Of a stretch of DNA of 64,000 nucleotides, positions 18,778 to 28,900 are shown in pieces; position 1 is the stretch's first letter; each line of letters starts with the position of its first letter. The DNA comes from Streptococcus cristatus. Lineage in GTDB: Bacteria; Bacillota; Bacilli; Lactobacillales; Streptococcaceae. The position numbers were made by a program, and so were the translations under genes. The notes under the pieces are model-generated. The model did not search any database. It worked only from the letters and a program-made list of their open reading frames with translations, and had not been told where the DNA came from. The stretch covers positions 1-64,000 of the forward strand of contig NZ_VSJJ01000005.1 of assembly GCF_008369405.1 (NCBI RefSeq), given 5' to 3'.

Positions 18778-20532
18778 CTAGGAAAAATTTAGTAAGTCTA
18801 AAAATTTATTCAGCAAGAGGGTAGTATAGTCTGGATCATCCTTGAGTTCTTTGATGGAAGTCTGAACCAGCTCTAAATCATCTGTAATCATCCCGTCTAC
18901 TCCCAATCGAAAGGATTTGATGATACTGTCCTCATCATTGATAGTCCAGTCATAGAGGCGTTTGTCAGATTCCCAGAGCTTGTTGACAAAGTTATCATCC
19001 AAGGTTGAATATTCCATGGTATAGCCAGAAGCCTTGGTTCGTGGAAAGATTGTATTATAAGGTAGGATAAAGAAACTGGGGATAGAGGAGTCATATTTGA
19101 CAACCTGATCGATGACTTGGTAGTCCAAAGACTGAATCTGGTGTTGATAAACCTTGATCTTGGCACCATACTTGCTCAAAAATCGTTCCATCATGTCCTT
19201 GGAATCTTTCTTGCTCGTCTTGATTTCTATCAAGAGGCGCTGGCCGAGTTGATTGGCGCGGGTAAAGTAATCATCAAAACTGGAAATCTTTGTCCGATAG
19301 CCATTTTCTGAAATCTCAAGCGAAGTCAATTCTGCCAAGGTTAAGTCTTGAGGTTGGGCATTGATACCTGCCAACTGCTTCAGATTTGCGTCATGCATCA
19401 TGACGAACTGACCATCCTTGGTTTCCTGCACATCCATTTCGACTAAGTCAGGCTTGAGTAGAGCTGTTTCTTCCAGCGCTTCTACGGTGTTCTGAATTCC
19501 ATTTTCCCTCGAAACACCTCTATGGGAAATCGTAATCGGAACGTTTTTCAGAGGGAGGCTTAGATAAACAAAGCCTTCTAAAGCAAAACTCAGAATGGCA
19601 ATAGTCAGAACGAACCATCGCATGGGAGACAAACCTCTTTTAGTAGGATAGTCAGTCAAAGTTTGGTCCGTCAAGAAGGAGACAAATTTGAGGAGGAAAT
19701 AGGACAGCATAATATAGTAGGACAACTTGATTAGGACAAAGCCAGCAATGCCACCAAGGAGGGCAATCTCATTTGGTCGGGTATGTGCATATTGCTGGCC
19801 TAGTATAGCTGGAACTAAAAGGAAGGTATAAATCAAAAAGCTTTTGATAATAATCCAGAGAAGATGTCTGGTGTAAAAGAAAAGACGATTTTTGGTCTTA
19901 GCCAGACTAAAACGAATAGCCTGAGGAACAGTTGCATGCTCAAAAAAGAGCTGAGGAAGAGCGAACATCAGCCGAACTGCGATTAACAGCATGCCTATAA
20001 CAAGGGCTCCCATGAGAATAGCAAACAGGATATTATTTACAAGATAGGTAATGATAAAATCTGGGATCAAAATTTTATTGAGATAGTAAATCTTCAAAAT
20101 TTGGCGCAAGAAGGGAAAAAGAAAACCCATATAAAGGACGATAAAGAGCATTTTCCCTGGACCAGCCTTCTTGACAAGCGCAAAGCTATCCTTGAATGTT
20201 TTTCCAAGAAAAGCAAAGACTGGCCGATTTTCTTGGTCCAAAAGATTGCGAATTCCCATAAAAATCATGCCACTTTGGAAATAGGCGACAAAAAGATTGA
20301 CCACAACAAGGACTAGAAAGGCTAGACCGACCAGCCAATTGGAACTGAGTACTGCCCAAACATTATTGTAGGACAAAAAGAGGTAACCTGTCTGTTTGAG
20401 CAGATACTCTGCTGCATAGGAATTAAAGGGAATCCAAGCGTACTCCATCATCATAAAGACCATGAAAAAGAGAACTAGGATTTTATCTAAATTATGATAA
20501 AGGCGCTTAAAACTAAGTTTTTCTGGTCTCAT
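18778..20532 (-). CDS. Membrane-anchored glycerophosphodiester phosphodiesterase
   Basis: The 584-residue protein has about eight membrane segments in the first 330 residues (glycerophosphoryl diester phosphodiesterase membrane domain) and a C-terminal GDPD TIM barrel from about 334. Catalytic and metal motifs are present: HRG at 337-339, EMDVQ and MMHD. It should release glycerol-3-phosphate from glycerophosphodiesters such as deacylated lipids or teichoic-acid units; the barrel side relative to the membrane is not certain from sequence. A structured repeat lies directly upstream. Confidence 0.9.
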   Translation of the reverse strand: MRPEKLSFKRLYHNLDKILVLFFMVFMMMEYAWIPFNSYAAEYLLKQTGYLFLSYNNVWAVLSSNWLVGLAFLVLVVVNLFVAYFQSGMIFMGIRNLLDQENRPVFAFLGKTFKDSFALVKKAGPGKMLFIVLYMGFLFPFLRQILKIYYLNKILIPDFIITYLVNNILFAILMGALVIGMLLIAVRLMFALPQLFFEHATVPQAIRFSLAKTKNRLFFYTRHLLWIIIKSFLIYTFLLVPAILGQQYAHTRPNEIALLGGIAGFVLIKLSYYIMLSYFLLKFVSFLTDQTLTDYPTKRGLSPMRWFVLTIAILSFALEGFVYLSLPLKNVPITISHRGVSRENGIQNTVEALEETALLKPDLVEMDVQETKDGQFVMMHDANLKQLAGINAQPQDLTLAELTSLEISENGYRTKISSFDDYFTRANQLGQRLLIEIKTSKKDSKDMMERFLSKYGAKIKVYQHQIQSLDYQVIDQVVKYDSSIPSFFILPYNTIFPRTKASGYTMEYSTLDDNFVNKLWESDKRLYDWTINDEDSIIKSFRLGVDGMITDDLELVQTSIKELKDDPDYTTLLLNKFLDLLNFS

Positions 20533-20656
20533 TTCACTCTCCTTTCAGCAATTCGTGCGAAACAGGGGGGAGGAAAGTTACATCGGATACAAAATTGCTC
20601 CAATGAATCCGCTCCTGTTATTGCCGTCTTGGCTCCACTCCTTCCTTGACAAATAA

Positions 20657-20835
20657 GAGAGTGGGACAGAAATCGGTCATTCGTTAGAATTCGATTTCGT
20701 CGTCCCACCTCCTCACAGTTGAGTAGGGCTGTAAAAGCTGATGAAATCAGCCTAGTAGAGCCCACTCAACCACTGCGTCTTGCTCGACAATCCAAAGACA
20801 ATTGAGAGGCTAGGACTTTTGTCCCAGCCTCTTTC
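20657..20835 (+). repeat. Structured intergenic repeat, copy 1 (D-C-B-A on + strand)
   Basis: This is one of four copies of a roughly 180-bp element, about 97 percent identical by eye to the copy at 32249. It is inverted relative to the other three. It fills the space between the rocS-like stop codon, which it abuts, and the leader of the glycerophosphodiesterase gene. The rest of the gap (20533-20656) shows nothing more than a GAAAGGAG ribosome site before 20532. Confidence 0.9.
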
Positions 20836-21330
20836 TTATTTACCAAACAAACGAGCAAAAAAGCCTTTGTTTTCCTGCTTTTGTACCTTCTCCTTGGCTT
20901 CATCCAGCTCCAAAAGGAGAGTCTCCCGCTCACTCATAGCCTTGGCTGTCAACTGCTGCTGCTGGTCTAGCTGCTTGTCTTTTTCGGCAATTTGCACATC
21001 TTTGATACGAAGTTGCTCGTCTTTTTTAGCCAACTGGCTATCTTTAGCTTTTAGTTGCTCATAAAGGCGCAAAATCTCGGCATTTTTTTCATCCACTAAG
21101 ATTTCCATTAACTCGCGCTGCTTGACTTCCTCACTGACAGGCTCATCTTCAAAAATGGTTTTTTTGTAAATTTCTTCTAGCTTAATCAGGCCACTGCGGG
21201 TCACGACTGTGACACCTTTTTCATTTTTTTCTGTATCTTCTGGCGGCAAGGCCTTGACACGATTATTGATTGCCTGACGGCTGACTCCTAAAATCTCGGC
21301 CAGCTCGCTGACTGTCTTTTCAATTGCCAT
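20836..21330 (-). CDS. rocS: RocS-like chromosome segregation protein
   Basis: The 164-residue protein has an N-terminal HTH (about 5-30, VSELAEILGVSRQAINNRV), a long acidic/basic coiled coil (about 70-150, with repeated KD.QL units) and a short C-terminal amphipathic segment (GFFARLFGK). This matches pneumococcal RocS, a DUF536-type protein whose HTH binds DNA and whose C-terminal helix binds membrane, reported to coordinate chromosome segregation with division. It stands alone between rsuA and a repeat. Assignment is from architecture and memory of the family. Confidence 0.75.
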   Translation of the reverse strand: MAIEKTVSELAEILGVSRQAINNRVKALPPEDTEKNEKGVTVVTRSGLIKLEEIYKKTIFEDEPVSEEVKQRELMEILVDEKNAEILRLYEQLKAKDSQLAKKDEQLRIKDVQIAEKDKQLDQQQQLTAKAMSERETLLLELDEAKEKVQKQENKGFFARLFGK

Positions 21331-21408
21331 AATTTCCTCTGAAACTTTTTCTAGATATAGTTACCTAAATCTTATCATATCAAGGCCTAACTGTCAAATA
21401 GAGCAAAA

Positions 21409-21434
21409 AAGTGAAGCAATCTATTGCTCCACTT
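21409..21434 (-). terminator. Terminator after rsuA
   Basis: Arms AAGTGAAGCAAT (21409-21420) and ATTGCTCCACTT (21423-21434) pair with one mismatch or wobble and are followed by T residues on the minus strand. Confidence 0.8.
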
Positions 21435-21445
21435 TCCTAGCTTTT

Positions 21446-22174
21446 CTATAGTTCAACTTGAAAAATTCCCAAGCTCTGCATTTCTTCTTTAGTCAAGCGT
21501 CGCCATTGCCCCAGTTCCAGACTTGGATCTAGCTGCAGAGGTCCCATAGACAAACGCTGAAGGTCGGTGACTTCCTTTCCACATGCTAAAACCATCCGCT
21601 TCACCTGATGAAACTTACCTTCTGAGAGGGTGATACGGACCAGACTGGTCTTCGTCCCCTCATCTCTTTCGAGAATCTCGAGCTGAGCAGGCTGACAAGT
21701 GAAGTCTTTGAGTTCGATTCCTTGGGCAAAACGCTCAACATCTGCCTGATCCATCAGACCAGCAACCTGAGCTTGATAAACCTTAGCCACATGGCGCTTG
21801 GGAGATAGCATAGCGTGCGATAGCTGACCATTATTGGTCAAAAGCAGAAGCCCATGCGTATCCACATCTAACCGCCCCACAGGGAAGGCTTCTTTTTGAC
21901 GGGCAGTATCATCCAACAAATCTAAAACAGTTTTATGGCGGTCATCTTCAGTGGCGGAAATGACACCCTTGGGTTTGTTCAAGAGGTAGTAGACAAATTT
22001 TTCATAAACCAGGGTCTGACCATCTACCACAATCTGATCCGACCGTTCATCAATCTGTGTCTTGGCTGATGTGACTGTTGTCCCGTTGACCCAGACTTGA
22101 CCTTTTTTCAATAGTTGCTTGACTTGACTGCGCGAGCCAAGTCCACTTTCCACTAGAAATTTATCCAGACGCAT
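21446..22174 (-). CDS. rsuA: 16S rRNA pseudouridine synthase (RsuA family)
   Basis: The 242-residue enzyme has an N-terminal S4 RNA-binding domain (about 1-60, MRLDKFLVESGLGSRSQVKQ) and a RsuA/RluB/E/F catalytic domain with the nucleophile D103 in GRLDVDTHGLL. It should isomerise a uridine in 16S rRNA (position 516 in E. coli numbering); RluB/RluE-type specificity for 23S cannot be excluded. It lies nine bases after the MFS transporter gene and ends in its own terminator. Confidence 0.85.
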   Translation of the reverse strand: MRLDKFLVESGLGSRSQVKQLLKKGQVWVNGTTVTSAKTQIDERSDQIVVDGQTLVYEKFVYYLLNKPKGVISATEDDRHKTVLDLLDDTARQKEAFPVGRLDVDTHGLLLLTNNGQLSHAMLSPKRHVAKVYQAQVAGLMDQADVERFAQGIELKDFTCQPAQLEILERDEGTKTSLVRITLSEGKFHQVKRMVLACGKEVTDLQRLSMGPLQLDPSLELGQWRRLTKEEMQSLGIFQVEL

Positions 22175-22183
22175 ATTCTTCTC

Positions 22184-23335
22184 CTAAGCAGACTTTTTCT
22201 TGAGAATGCCAAAAGCCAGCACTGCCATCAAAACCATCAGGCTTCCCAAAACGCCAAAGATAAAGGAAGCTTGGCTTGAGAATTGACCAATCAAAGACAA
22301 GAAAAAGGTTGTAGCTGTAGCTCCAGCACTGCAGCCTAAAATCACAATCGAAGTTGCTTGATTGAGGGATTTGCTAGGGATTCTCTCGGAAAGAATATGG
22401 AAAATCGATGTCAGACTAACACTATAAACAAAGCCAGAAGCGATGGTCACCACACTCAAGAGCAAGAGATTTGATGCCAAACCAATCATGATCGCAGTAA
22501 GACCAAAGACCACTCCTGCAACCGTCAATAAATTTTCCTTAAAATAATGAAGAAGAGGAGCAAAGGACAAGCCTGCGGCAATCCCAATCAACTGCATGGT
22601 CGAAAGGATCAAGCCTGCCGTCTGAACACTGCCCATACCAGATTTTTCAACTAGTCCGGGCACGCGCACGTTGATAACCACATTCGTCAAGACAATGACC
22701 GCTGCTACCAGAGCTAGACCGATTGTCAAAGACCACTGTGCAGCTGTCAGTCCTTTGCCTCCATGATGCTCCTTATGATGCTTCTCCTCCTTGCCATAAG
22801 GAACAAAGAGCAGATAGAGAGCCAGAACAATCAAACCCGAAGCATAGACCAAGAAAGAAATTTCCCAACCAAAGCGAAGCAACTGGCTCACTCCAAGTGT
22901 CAAGAGGGCCGTCCCGACAACTTCAGCCGACCCACGTAGACCGAGGGTCTGAATCCGTTCCTTACCCTCATAGCGCTCACTGATAATCGAAATAGCCTTG
23001 GCATTGAGCAAACCAACTCCCATACCAAAGATCAGCCGCGAGGCAAAAATCACCCAATACGCCTTATTCACGAGAGGAACAAAGCCACAGAGAGCGAAAA
23101 TCAAGAGCCCCGTCACAATCATCTTTCGCTCCGATAAATATTTCTCCACTAGGCCATTTAAAACTAGCATGAGCATAATTCCAGCCGATGGCAAAGAAAC
23201 CAGCAATTCTACCCAGCTTTCTGGCAGATCCTTATAAAAAGCAAACATAGCCGATTGGGCGCTGGAAATCGAGAAGGATGTCGTCAACACTAAAGAAAGT
23301 GAGAGAATACTCACTTTTTCCATAAACTTTTTCAT
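22184..23335 (-). CDS. MFS transporter
   Basis: This 383-residue protein has about twelve hydrophobic segments and a histidine-rich cytosolic loop (KEEKHHKEHHGG) at the centre, as in major facilitator exporters. The loop between helices 2 and 3 carries a degenerate motif A (NGLVEKYLSERKMIV). The substrate cannot be read from sequence; the histidine cluster could suggest metal contact but is common in MFS central loops. It is upstream of rsuA in the same direction. Confidence 0.85.
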   Translation of the reverse strand: MKKFMEKVSILSLSLVLTTSFSISSAQSAMFAFYKDLPESWVELLVSLPSAGIMLMLVLNGLVEKYLSERKMIVTGLLIFALCGFVPLVNKAYWVIFASRLIFGMGVGLLNAKAISIISERYEGKERIQTLGLRGSAEVVGTALLTLGVSQLLRFGWEISFLVYASGLIVLALYLLFVPYGKEEKHHKEHHGGKGLTAAQWSLTIGLALVAAVIVLTNVVINVRVPGLVEKSGMGSVQTAGLILSTMQLIGIAAGLSFAPLLHYFKENLLTVAGVVFGLTAIMIGLASNLLLLSVVTIASGFVYSVSLTSIFHILSERIPSKSLNQATSIVILGCSAGATATTFFLSLIGQFSSQASFIFGVLGSLMVLMAVLAFGILKKKSA

Positions 23336-23476
23336 TCTATTTTCCTTTAAAAATCACACTCATTCTATCATACAGCTTTTTAGAAAAAGACGCAATCATC
23401 TTTTCTTAAAAATTCGACCATTAAAAAGATTATTCTTTCGAAAAATTTCTCCTCTGACAAAAGGACAAGCCCTTTC

Positions 23477-23505
23477 TTTATTTCTGGCGGGATTTGTGTT
23501 ATGAT
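23477..23505 (+). promoter_or_regulatory. def promoter
   Basis: -35 TTTATT (23477-23482), 17-bp spacer, -10 TATGAT (23500-23505). Confidence 0.6.
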
Positions 23506-23529
23506 GAAGGGAGGAAAAAGGAGAGAATC

Positions 23530-24162
23530 ATGTCTGTTATTGAAAAAAAATCGGTTATGGATAAATTAACCAAGGCAGCTCATTTGATTGATATGAGCGA
23601 TATTATTCGCGAGGGAAATCCTACCTTGCGTGCTGTAGCTGAGGAAGTCAGCTTTCCCTTATCTGATCAGGAAATCATTTTAGGTGAGAAAATGATGCAG
23701 TTTTTGAAACATTCTCAAGATCCTGTCATGGCGGAAAAAATGGGGCTCCGTGGCGGAGTCGGGCTAGCAGCTCCCCAGCTGGATATTTCTAAGCGAATCA
23801 TCGCTGTACTGGTGCCAAATCTGGAGGACGAAGAAGGAAATCCACCTAAAGAAGCCTACTCACTAGCTCAGGTCATGTACAATCCTAAAGTTGTGGCCCA
23901 CTCTGTGCAGGATGCAGCTCTGGCTGACGGCGAGGGTTGCCTTTCCGTCGACCGAGAAGTGCCGGGATATGTTGTGCGTCATGCGCGAGTGACCGTGGAT
24001 TACTTTGATAAGGACGGTCAAAAACACCGCATCAAACTCAAAGGCTACAACTCAATCGTGGTTCAACACGAGATTGATCATATCAACGGCATTATGTTCT
24101 ACGACCGCATCAACGAAAAAAACCCATTTGCAGTGCAAGATGGCATGCTGGTGCTGGAATAA
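23530..24162 (+). CDS. def: Peptide deformylase
   Basis: From the ATG at 23530, with AAGGAGAG upstream, the enzyme is 210 residues, as in other streptococci; an in-frame start at 23494 would lie within the promoter. It removes the formyl group from nascent N-terminal methionine. The three motifs are intact: GVGLAAPQ (76-83), EGCLS with metal ligand C137 and QHEIDH with H180, E181 and H184. The insertion-bearing type 2 form of Gram-positive bacteria fits. Confidence 0.95.
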   Translation: MSVIEKKSVMDKLTKAAHLIDMSDIIREGNPTLRAVAEEVSFPLSDQEIILGEKMMQFLKHSQDPVMAEKMGLRGGVGLAAPQLDISKRIIAVLVPNLEDEEGNPPKEAYSLAQVMYNPKVVAHSVQDAALADGEGCLSVDREVPGYVVRHARVTVDYFDKDGQKHRIKLKGYNSIVVQHEIDHINGIMFYDRINEKNPFAVQDGMLVLE

Positions 24163-24184
24163 AGAACTCACATATATCAAGCAA

Positions 24185-24216
24185 AAATACCTAGACGTTC
24201 TCACGTCTAGGTATTT
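24185..24216. terminator. Terminator shared by def and the GlsB-like gene
   Basis: Perfect 13-bp arms AAATACCTAGACG and CGTCTAGGTATTT with a six-base loop lie between the convergent genes. Confidence 0.85.
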
Positions 24217-24229
24217 CTTTTACATTATT

Positions 24230-24460
24230 CTAAGTACCTCGATCCCAGAAAAGAGCCAAGAGGATCACAGCGCCCAAGACTGAGGGAAGAATGGCTGTGT
24301 CCGCTAACATCGGTCCCCAGTGGCCAAAAAGCAATTGCCCAAGCCATGAACCAAACCAGCCCAAGAGGATTTTTCCGATACAGCCCATACGCTCTCCACG
24401 GCTGGTAATAGCCCCAGCCATGAGACCAATAATAAAACCGACAAACATACTACCAATCAT
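24230..24460 (-). CDS. GlsB/YeaQ/YmgE family small membrane protein
   Basis: The 76-residue protein has three hydrophobic segments with glycine-rich turns (FIIGLMAGAITSRGERMGC, ILLGWFGSWLGQLLFG and a C-terminal helix), the pattern of the transglycosylase-associated/GlsB family of stress-linked small membrane proteins. Function is undefined. It is on its own transcript, convergent with def, with AAGGATCC-type purine-rich sequence before the ATG. Confidence 0.8.
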   Translation of the reverse strand: MIGSMFVGFIIGLMAGAITSRGERMGCIGKILLGWFGSWLGQLLFGHWGPMLADTAILPSVLGAVILLALFWDRGT

Positions 24461-24553
24461 ATAGGATCCTTCTTTCTATGTTTCTAAGAATACTTTTCAA
24501 GAAGCAGGTGGGAGCTGTCAGATTAAAAGTGCCCGTCAAAACAACTTAAAATC

Positions 24554-25795
24554 TTAGATTGCCCAGTCTCCATTGCGGAAGATTGGCACACGGCTACCAT
24601 CTTCACGAATACCGTCAATATTCATCTGGTTAGAGCCAATCATAAAGTCCACGTGAACATCTGAACGGTTGAGGCCCGCAGCTTCAAGTTCTTCTTCGCT
24701 CATCTCTGCTCCACCAACAACGCTGGTCGCATAGGCTGCACCGATAGCCAAGTGGTTTGAAGCATTTTCATCGAAAAGGGTGTTAAAGAAGGTAATGCCT
24801 GACTGAGAAATCGGGCTTGGATCTGGTACCAAGGCACATTCACCCAAGGCACGCGCACCAGCATTTTCAAAGACAAGATCTTTCATGACCTGATCACCCT
24901 TCTCGGCTGAAATATCCACGATTTGTCCATTCTTAAAGGTTACCTTAATACCTTCGATGATATTTCCGTTATAGCTAAGTGGTTTTGTAGAAGTGACATA
25001 GCCATCTGCATGACGGAAGTCAGGGGCAGTGAAGACTTCTTCTGTTGGCATATTGGGTAAGAATCCTTCTCCCTGTGCATTGATAGCACCAGCTGATTCC
25101 CAAACGTGGTTCTTTGGCAAACCAAGTATCAAATCTGTTCCTGGTGCAGTATAGTGAAGGGCTGAGAATTGTTCTTTATTGAGCATTTCTGCCTTACTCT
25201 TAAGGATAGCAGCATGCTCTTCCCAAGCCTTCACGGGATCTTCTTCGTAGACACGGCAAGTTTTGAAGATTTGGTCCCAAAGGAGGTCCACTGCTTCTTC
25301 GTCGCTTGCTGCATTTGGGAAGACCTTCTTAGCCCACTCTGTACCGGCTGCAGCAGCGACTGTCCAGCTGACTTTATTGGATTGGGTTGCGATACGCATT
25401 GGCTTCATAGCAAGTCCCATAGCTTTTGCAGAAGCTGAAAGCTTGTCAGCGTCCACTCCGTTTAAGGCACCTGGATCAGAAGAACGGACACCGAGACGGC
25501 TAGCCTTATTCTCCAAGAGATAGTTCATCTCAGCAATCTTGTATTCTGGGACATTGTCCAAGCGGTCCATCGGTGCATGGAGGAATTTCTCCCGCGTACT
25601 CAAATCATCTGCCCACTGGACGATGACCTCGTGAGCCCCCAGAGCATAGGCCTCCTTGACAATCAAGTGAGCCAGCTCACGCTGCTCCACATCAATATTG
25701 AGTGCTACCGTGTGACCAGGTTGCACATTGATACCATTGGCAACCAATAGTTTAGCATATTTTTCTAAGTTTTCTTTAAAATTTGGCAGAACCAT
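24554..25795 (-). CDS. pepS: Aminopeptidase PepS (M29 family)
   Basis: This 413-residue cytosolic metallo-aminopeptidase trims N-terminal residues from peptides, complementing the Ami peptide importer in nitrogen nutrition. M29 family features include the NLPTEEVFTAPDF-like segment (here NMPTEEVFTAPDF), GECALVP and HLAIGAAY with metal-binding Glu and His, and the C-terminal DVHVDFMIGS. Length is normal. It sits downstream of polC and a small gene on the same strand, spaced 21 bases from the latter. Confidence 0.93.
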   Translation of the reverse strand: MVLPNFKENLEKYAKLLVANGINVQPGHTVALNIDVEQRELAHLIVKEAYALGAHEVIVQWADDLSTREKFLHAPMDRLDNVPEYKIAEMNYLLENKASRLGVRSSDPGALNGVDADKLSASAKAMGLAMKPMRIATQSNKVSWTVAAAAGTEWAKKVFPNAASDEEAVDLLWDQIFKTCRVYEEDPVKAWEEHAAILKSKAEMLNKEQFSALHYTAPGTDLILGLPKNHVWESAGAINAQGEGFLPNMPTEEVFTAPDFRHADGYVTSTKPLSYNGNIIEGIKVTFKNGQIVDISAEKGDQVMKDLVFENAGARALGECALVPDPSPISQSGITFFNTLFDENASNHLAIGAAYATSVVGGAEMSEEELEAAGLNRSDVHVDFMIGSNQMNIDGIREDGSRVPIFRNGDWAI

Positions 25796-25816
25796 GCTGC
25801 TTCTCCTTTTCTCTTT

Positions 25817-25969
25817 TTATTTCTCTTTAAACAGGGACAGCAGGCTAACCGCTGCCACAGTGCCGCAAATCAAAGCGGTCATTTTCAAAATTGTATCTGG
25901 ATCTAGGTCCAGCTGGTAATCAAACACCTTTTGCGCAGGCTTATCCTGAGCGGAAATGGTCAATTTCAT
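25817..25969 (-). CDS. Small membrane protein, 50 residues
   Basis: An ATG at 25969 preceded by AAGAGG opens a 50-codon frame ending at 25817: a polar start (MKLTISAQDKPAQK), an acidic middle and one hydrophobic segment (TALICGTVAAVSLLSLF), then FKEK. It lies 19 bases after polC and 21 before pepS, on the same strand and filling the gap neatly. I do not recognise it. A single-span membrane microprotein is likely. Confidence 0.65.
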   Translation of the reverse strand: MKLTISAQDKPAQKVFDYQLDLDPDTILKMTALICGTVAAVSLLSLFKEK

Positions 25970-25988
25970 AAAAACCTCTTTCTATATT

Positions 25989-28900
25989 TTAGAAAAACTC
26001 ATCAAACAAACTCAACTGGTTATCTTCAGGCATATTGCCCAGAATACCCATGTCGTCCATTTTTTCGACTAGGGTGCTAGAGAGGCCGCCACGTTTGCGG
26101 AGCTCTGTCTTAGAGAGAAATTCCCCTTCTTCCCGCGCTCTGACCACTTGGCGGGCAACGTTATCACCCAGACCATCCATGGTAGAGAAAGGAGGGATAA
26201 GGGTGTCTCCTTCGATGAGAAATTCGGTCGCGTGGCTCTTGTAGAGATCCAGCTTTCCGAATTTGAAGCCCCGCTCTAGCATTTCATTGACGATTTCCAA
26301 GGTCGTATAAAGGTCAATTTCTACATTGGAGGCTTCGTTGTTCTTGCGCTTTTCAGCGATTTCGTTCATCCGGCGTTTGACGGCATCAAGGCCTCCACTC
26401 ATGGTCTTGATATCAAATGCTTTAGCCCGGATAGAGAAGTAGGCACAGTAGTAATAAATCGGATGATGCACCTTGAAGTAGGCCACTCGCAGGGCCATCA
26501 TAACGTAGGCTGCCGCATGGGCCTTGGGGAACATGTACTTGATTTTTCCACATGACTCGATGTACCACTCTGGCACATTGTTTTCCTTCATGGCTGCGAT
26601 GTAGCCATTGCGCTCTTCTTCAGAAATTTTCAGCCATAGACCCTTCCGCACGCGCTCCATGATCGTAAAGGCCATCTTAGGATCCAAGCCCTTGTGCATG
26701 AGGTAAACCATGATGTCGTCCCGACAACCGATAACGGTGGACAGGTCGGCAATTCCTTGCTTAATCAAGTCCTGGGCATTGCCCAGCCAAACGTCCGTAC
26801 CATGAGAGAGACCAGATAGCTGTAAGAGCTCTGCAAAGGTCGTCGGATGGGTCTCATCAACCATGCCCCGTACAAAATTGGTTCCAAACTCCGGAATTCC
26901 CAGCATACCAGTCGGCGTGCCAATTTGCTCCTCAGTCACACCCAGAATGTCTGTCCCAGAAAAGAGGGCCATGACGCCAGCGTCATCCATAGGAATGTCA
27001 TTTGGATCAATGCCAGACAAGTCCTGAAGCTTCCGAATCATGGTCGGATCATCGTGTCCCAGAACGTCTAGCTTGAGAACATTTTCATCGATATCGTGGA
27101 AGTTGAAGTGGGTAGTCTGCCACTCGGCCGTCACATCGTCAGCTGGATATTGAACCGGTGTAAAGTCATAAACATCCATGTAGTTGGGGATAACAACGAT
27201 TCCACCCGGGTGTTGTCCAGTCGTCCGCTTGACTCCGGCAGCTCCCTGCGCCAGACGCTCAACTTCTGCATCCCGGTAGAACTTCCCGTAGTCGCGCTCA
27301 TAGCCCTTGACAAATCCATAGGCCGTCTTAGCCGCAACGGTACCAACAGTTCCAGCCCGAAAGGCATACTCCTCACCAAAGATGTCCCGCACGTCCAAGT
27401 GGGCGCTCGGCTGATCTTCTCCAGAGAAGTTCAAATCAATATCGGGTACCTTGTCCCCGTCAAATCCAAGGAAGGTCTCAAATGGAATATCCTGACCATT
27501 TTTACTCAGCTTGTGACCGCACTCTGGACAGTCCTTATCAAGCATATCAAAGCCAGAACCATAGGATCCATCCGTGATGAACTCGCTGTATTGGCATTTG
27601 CCACAGACATAGTGGGGCGACAAGGGATTAACCTCGGTAATTCCAATCATAGTCGCGACAAAGCTGGATCCAACAGACCCCCGTGAACCTACCAGATAGC
27701 CCCGCTCGTTGGAGCGTTGCACCAACATCTGCGAAGCCAGATAAATCACGGCGAAACCATTCCCCAAGATAGAGGTCAGCTCTTTTTCGATCCGCAAGTC
27801 CACGATATCTGGCAGCGGATTGCCATAAATCTCAAAGGCTTTTTGATAGGTCAGCTCGGCAACTGTCTCCTCAGCCTTGTCAATGAAAGGCGTATAGAGG
27901 TCGCCCTTGACCACCTCTACCGGCTCAAAGATCTCCGCCAGCTGATTTGGATTGGTGATGACCAACTTCTTAGCTAAGTCCTCGCCTAGGAAGGCAAATT
28001 CGTCCAGCATCTCATTAGTGGTCCGGAAGTGAGCCTTAGGAAGCGGAGCCGGCTGGGCATTTTCACCGTGACCAATGGTCCGGTTAATCATGGCTCCCTG
28101 GCCGAGACTCCGGACGATAATCTCACGGTAAATCTCTTCTTCCGGCTCGATATAGTGGACGTTCCCCGTCGCAAGAACAGGCTTGCCCAAGCGATCGCCG
28201 ACCTCAATCAGATTGCGAATAATGGTCTGCAGTTCTTCCTGGTCTTTAATCTGCTCCTTGGCAATCAGCGGCTCATAGATAGCTGGCGGCATGACCTCGA
28301 TAAAGTCATAATACTTGGCTACTTCGACAGCCGCATCCACCCCCTGAGAGACAACAGCATCATAGACTTCGCCTTCTGAGCAGGCTGAGCCTAGAATCAG
28401 GCCTTCACGATGGGCATCCAGCACGGTCCGTGGAATCCGAGGGACACCTTCAAAATACTTAGTATTGGACAGGCTGACTAGCTTGAAAATATTCTTGAGC
28501 CCCGTCTGATTTTTCACATAGATGGTCGCATGCTTGACCCGAGCCTTCTTATAAGAATTCTCATCAACCAGATCCGTATTCAAATCCTTGAGATTGGTCA
28601 CACCATGCTTTTCAGCCACATCCTTGATAAAGATAAAGAGGAGGCGGCCCGTCGCTTCCGCGTCATAGTTGGCCATGTGATGATGCTCCAGAGCAATCTG
28701 GAAACGCTTGGTCAAAGGCCCCAAACCATGGCGCTTGTATTCTGGATAGAGATTGCGGGCAAATTCCAACGTATCAATAACTGGCTGAGTGATTTTCGGC
28801 AGGCCATGCCGCTCATAATTGACATTCATAAAGCCCACGTCAAAGGTAGCATTATGGGCAACAAGGACACTGTCCTGGCAAAATTCCTGAAATTCTTTCA

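Noticed and set aside
20529..20765. 78-codon minus-strand frame running from repeat copy 1 into the glycerophosphodiesterase start
   Set aside because: Only its first part is repeated elsewhere; the rest is the leader of the downstream gene, with no ribosome site at its start.
27096..27686. 196-codon plus-strand frame opposite polC
   Set aside because: It is the mirror of a conserved polC region and has no independent start signal or recognisable domain.
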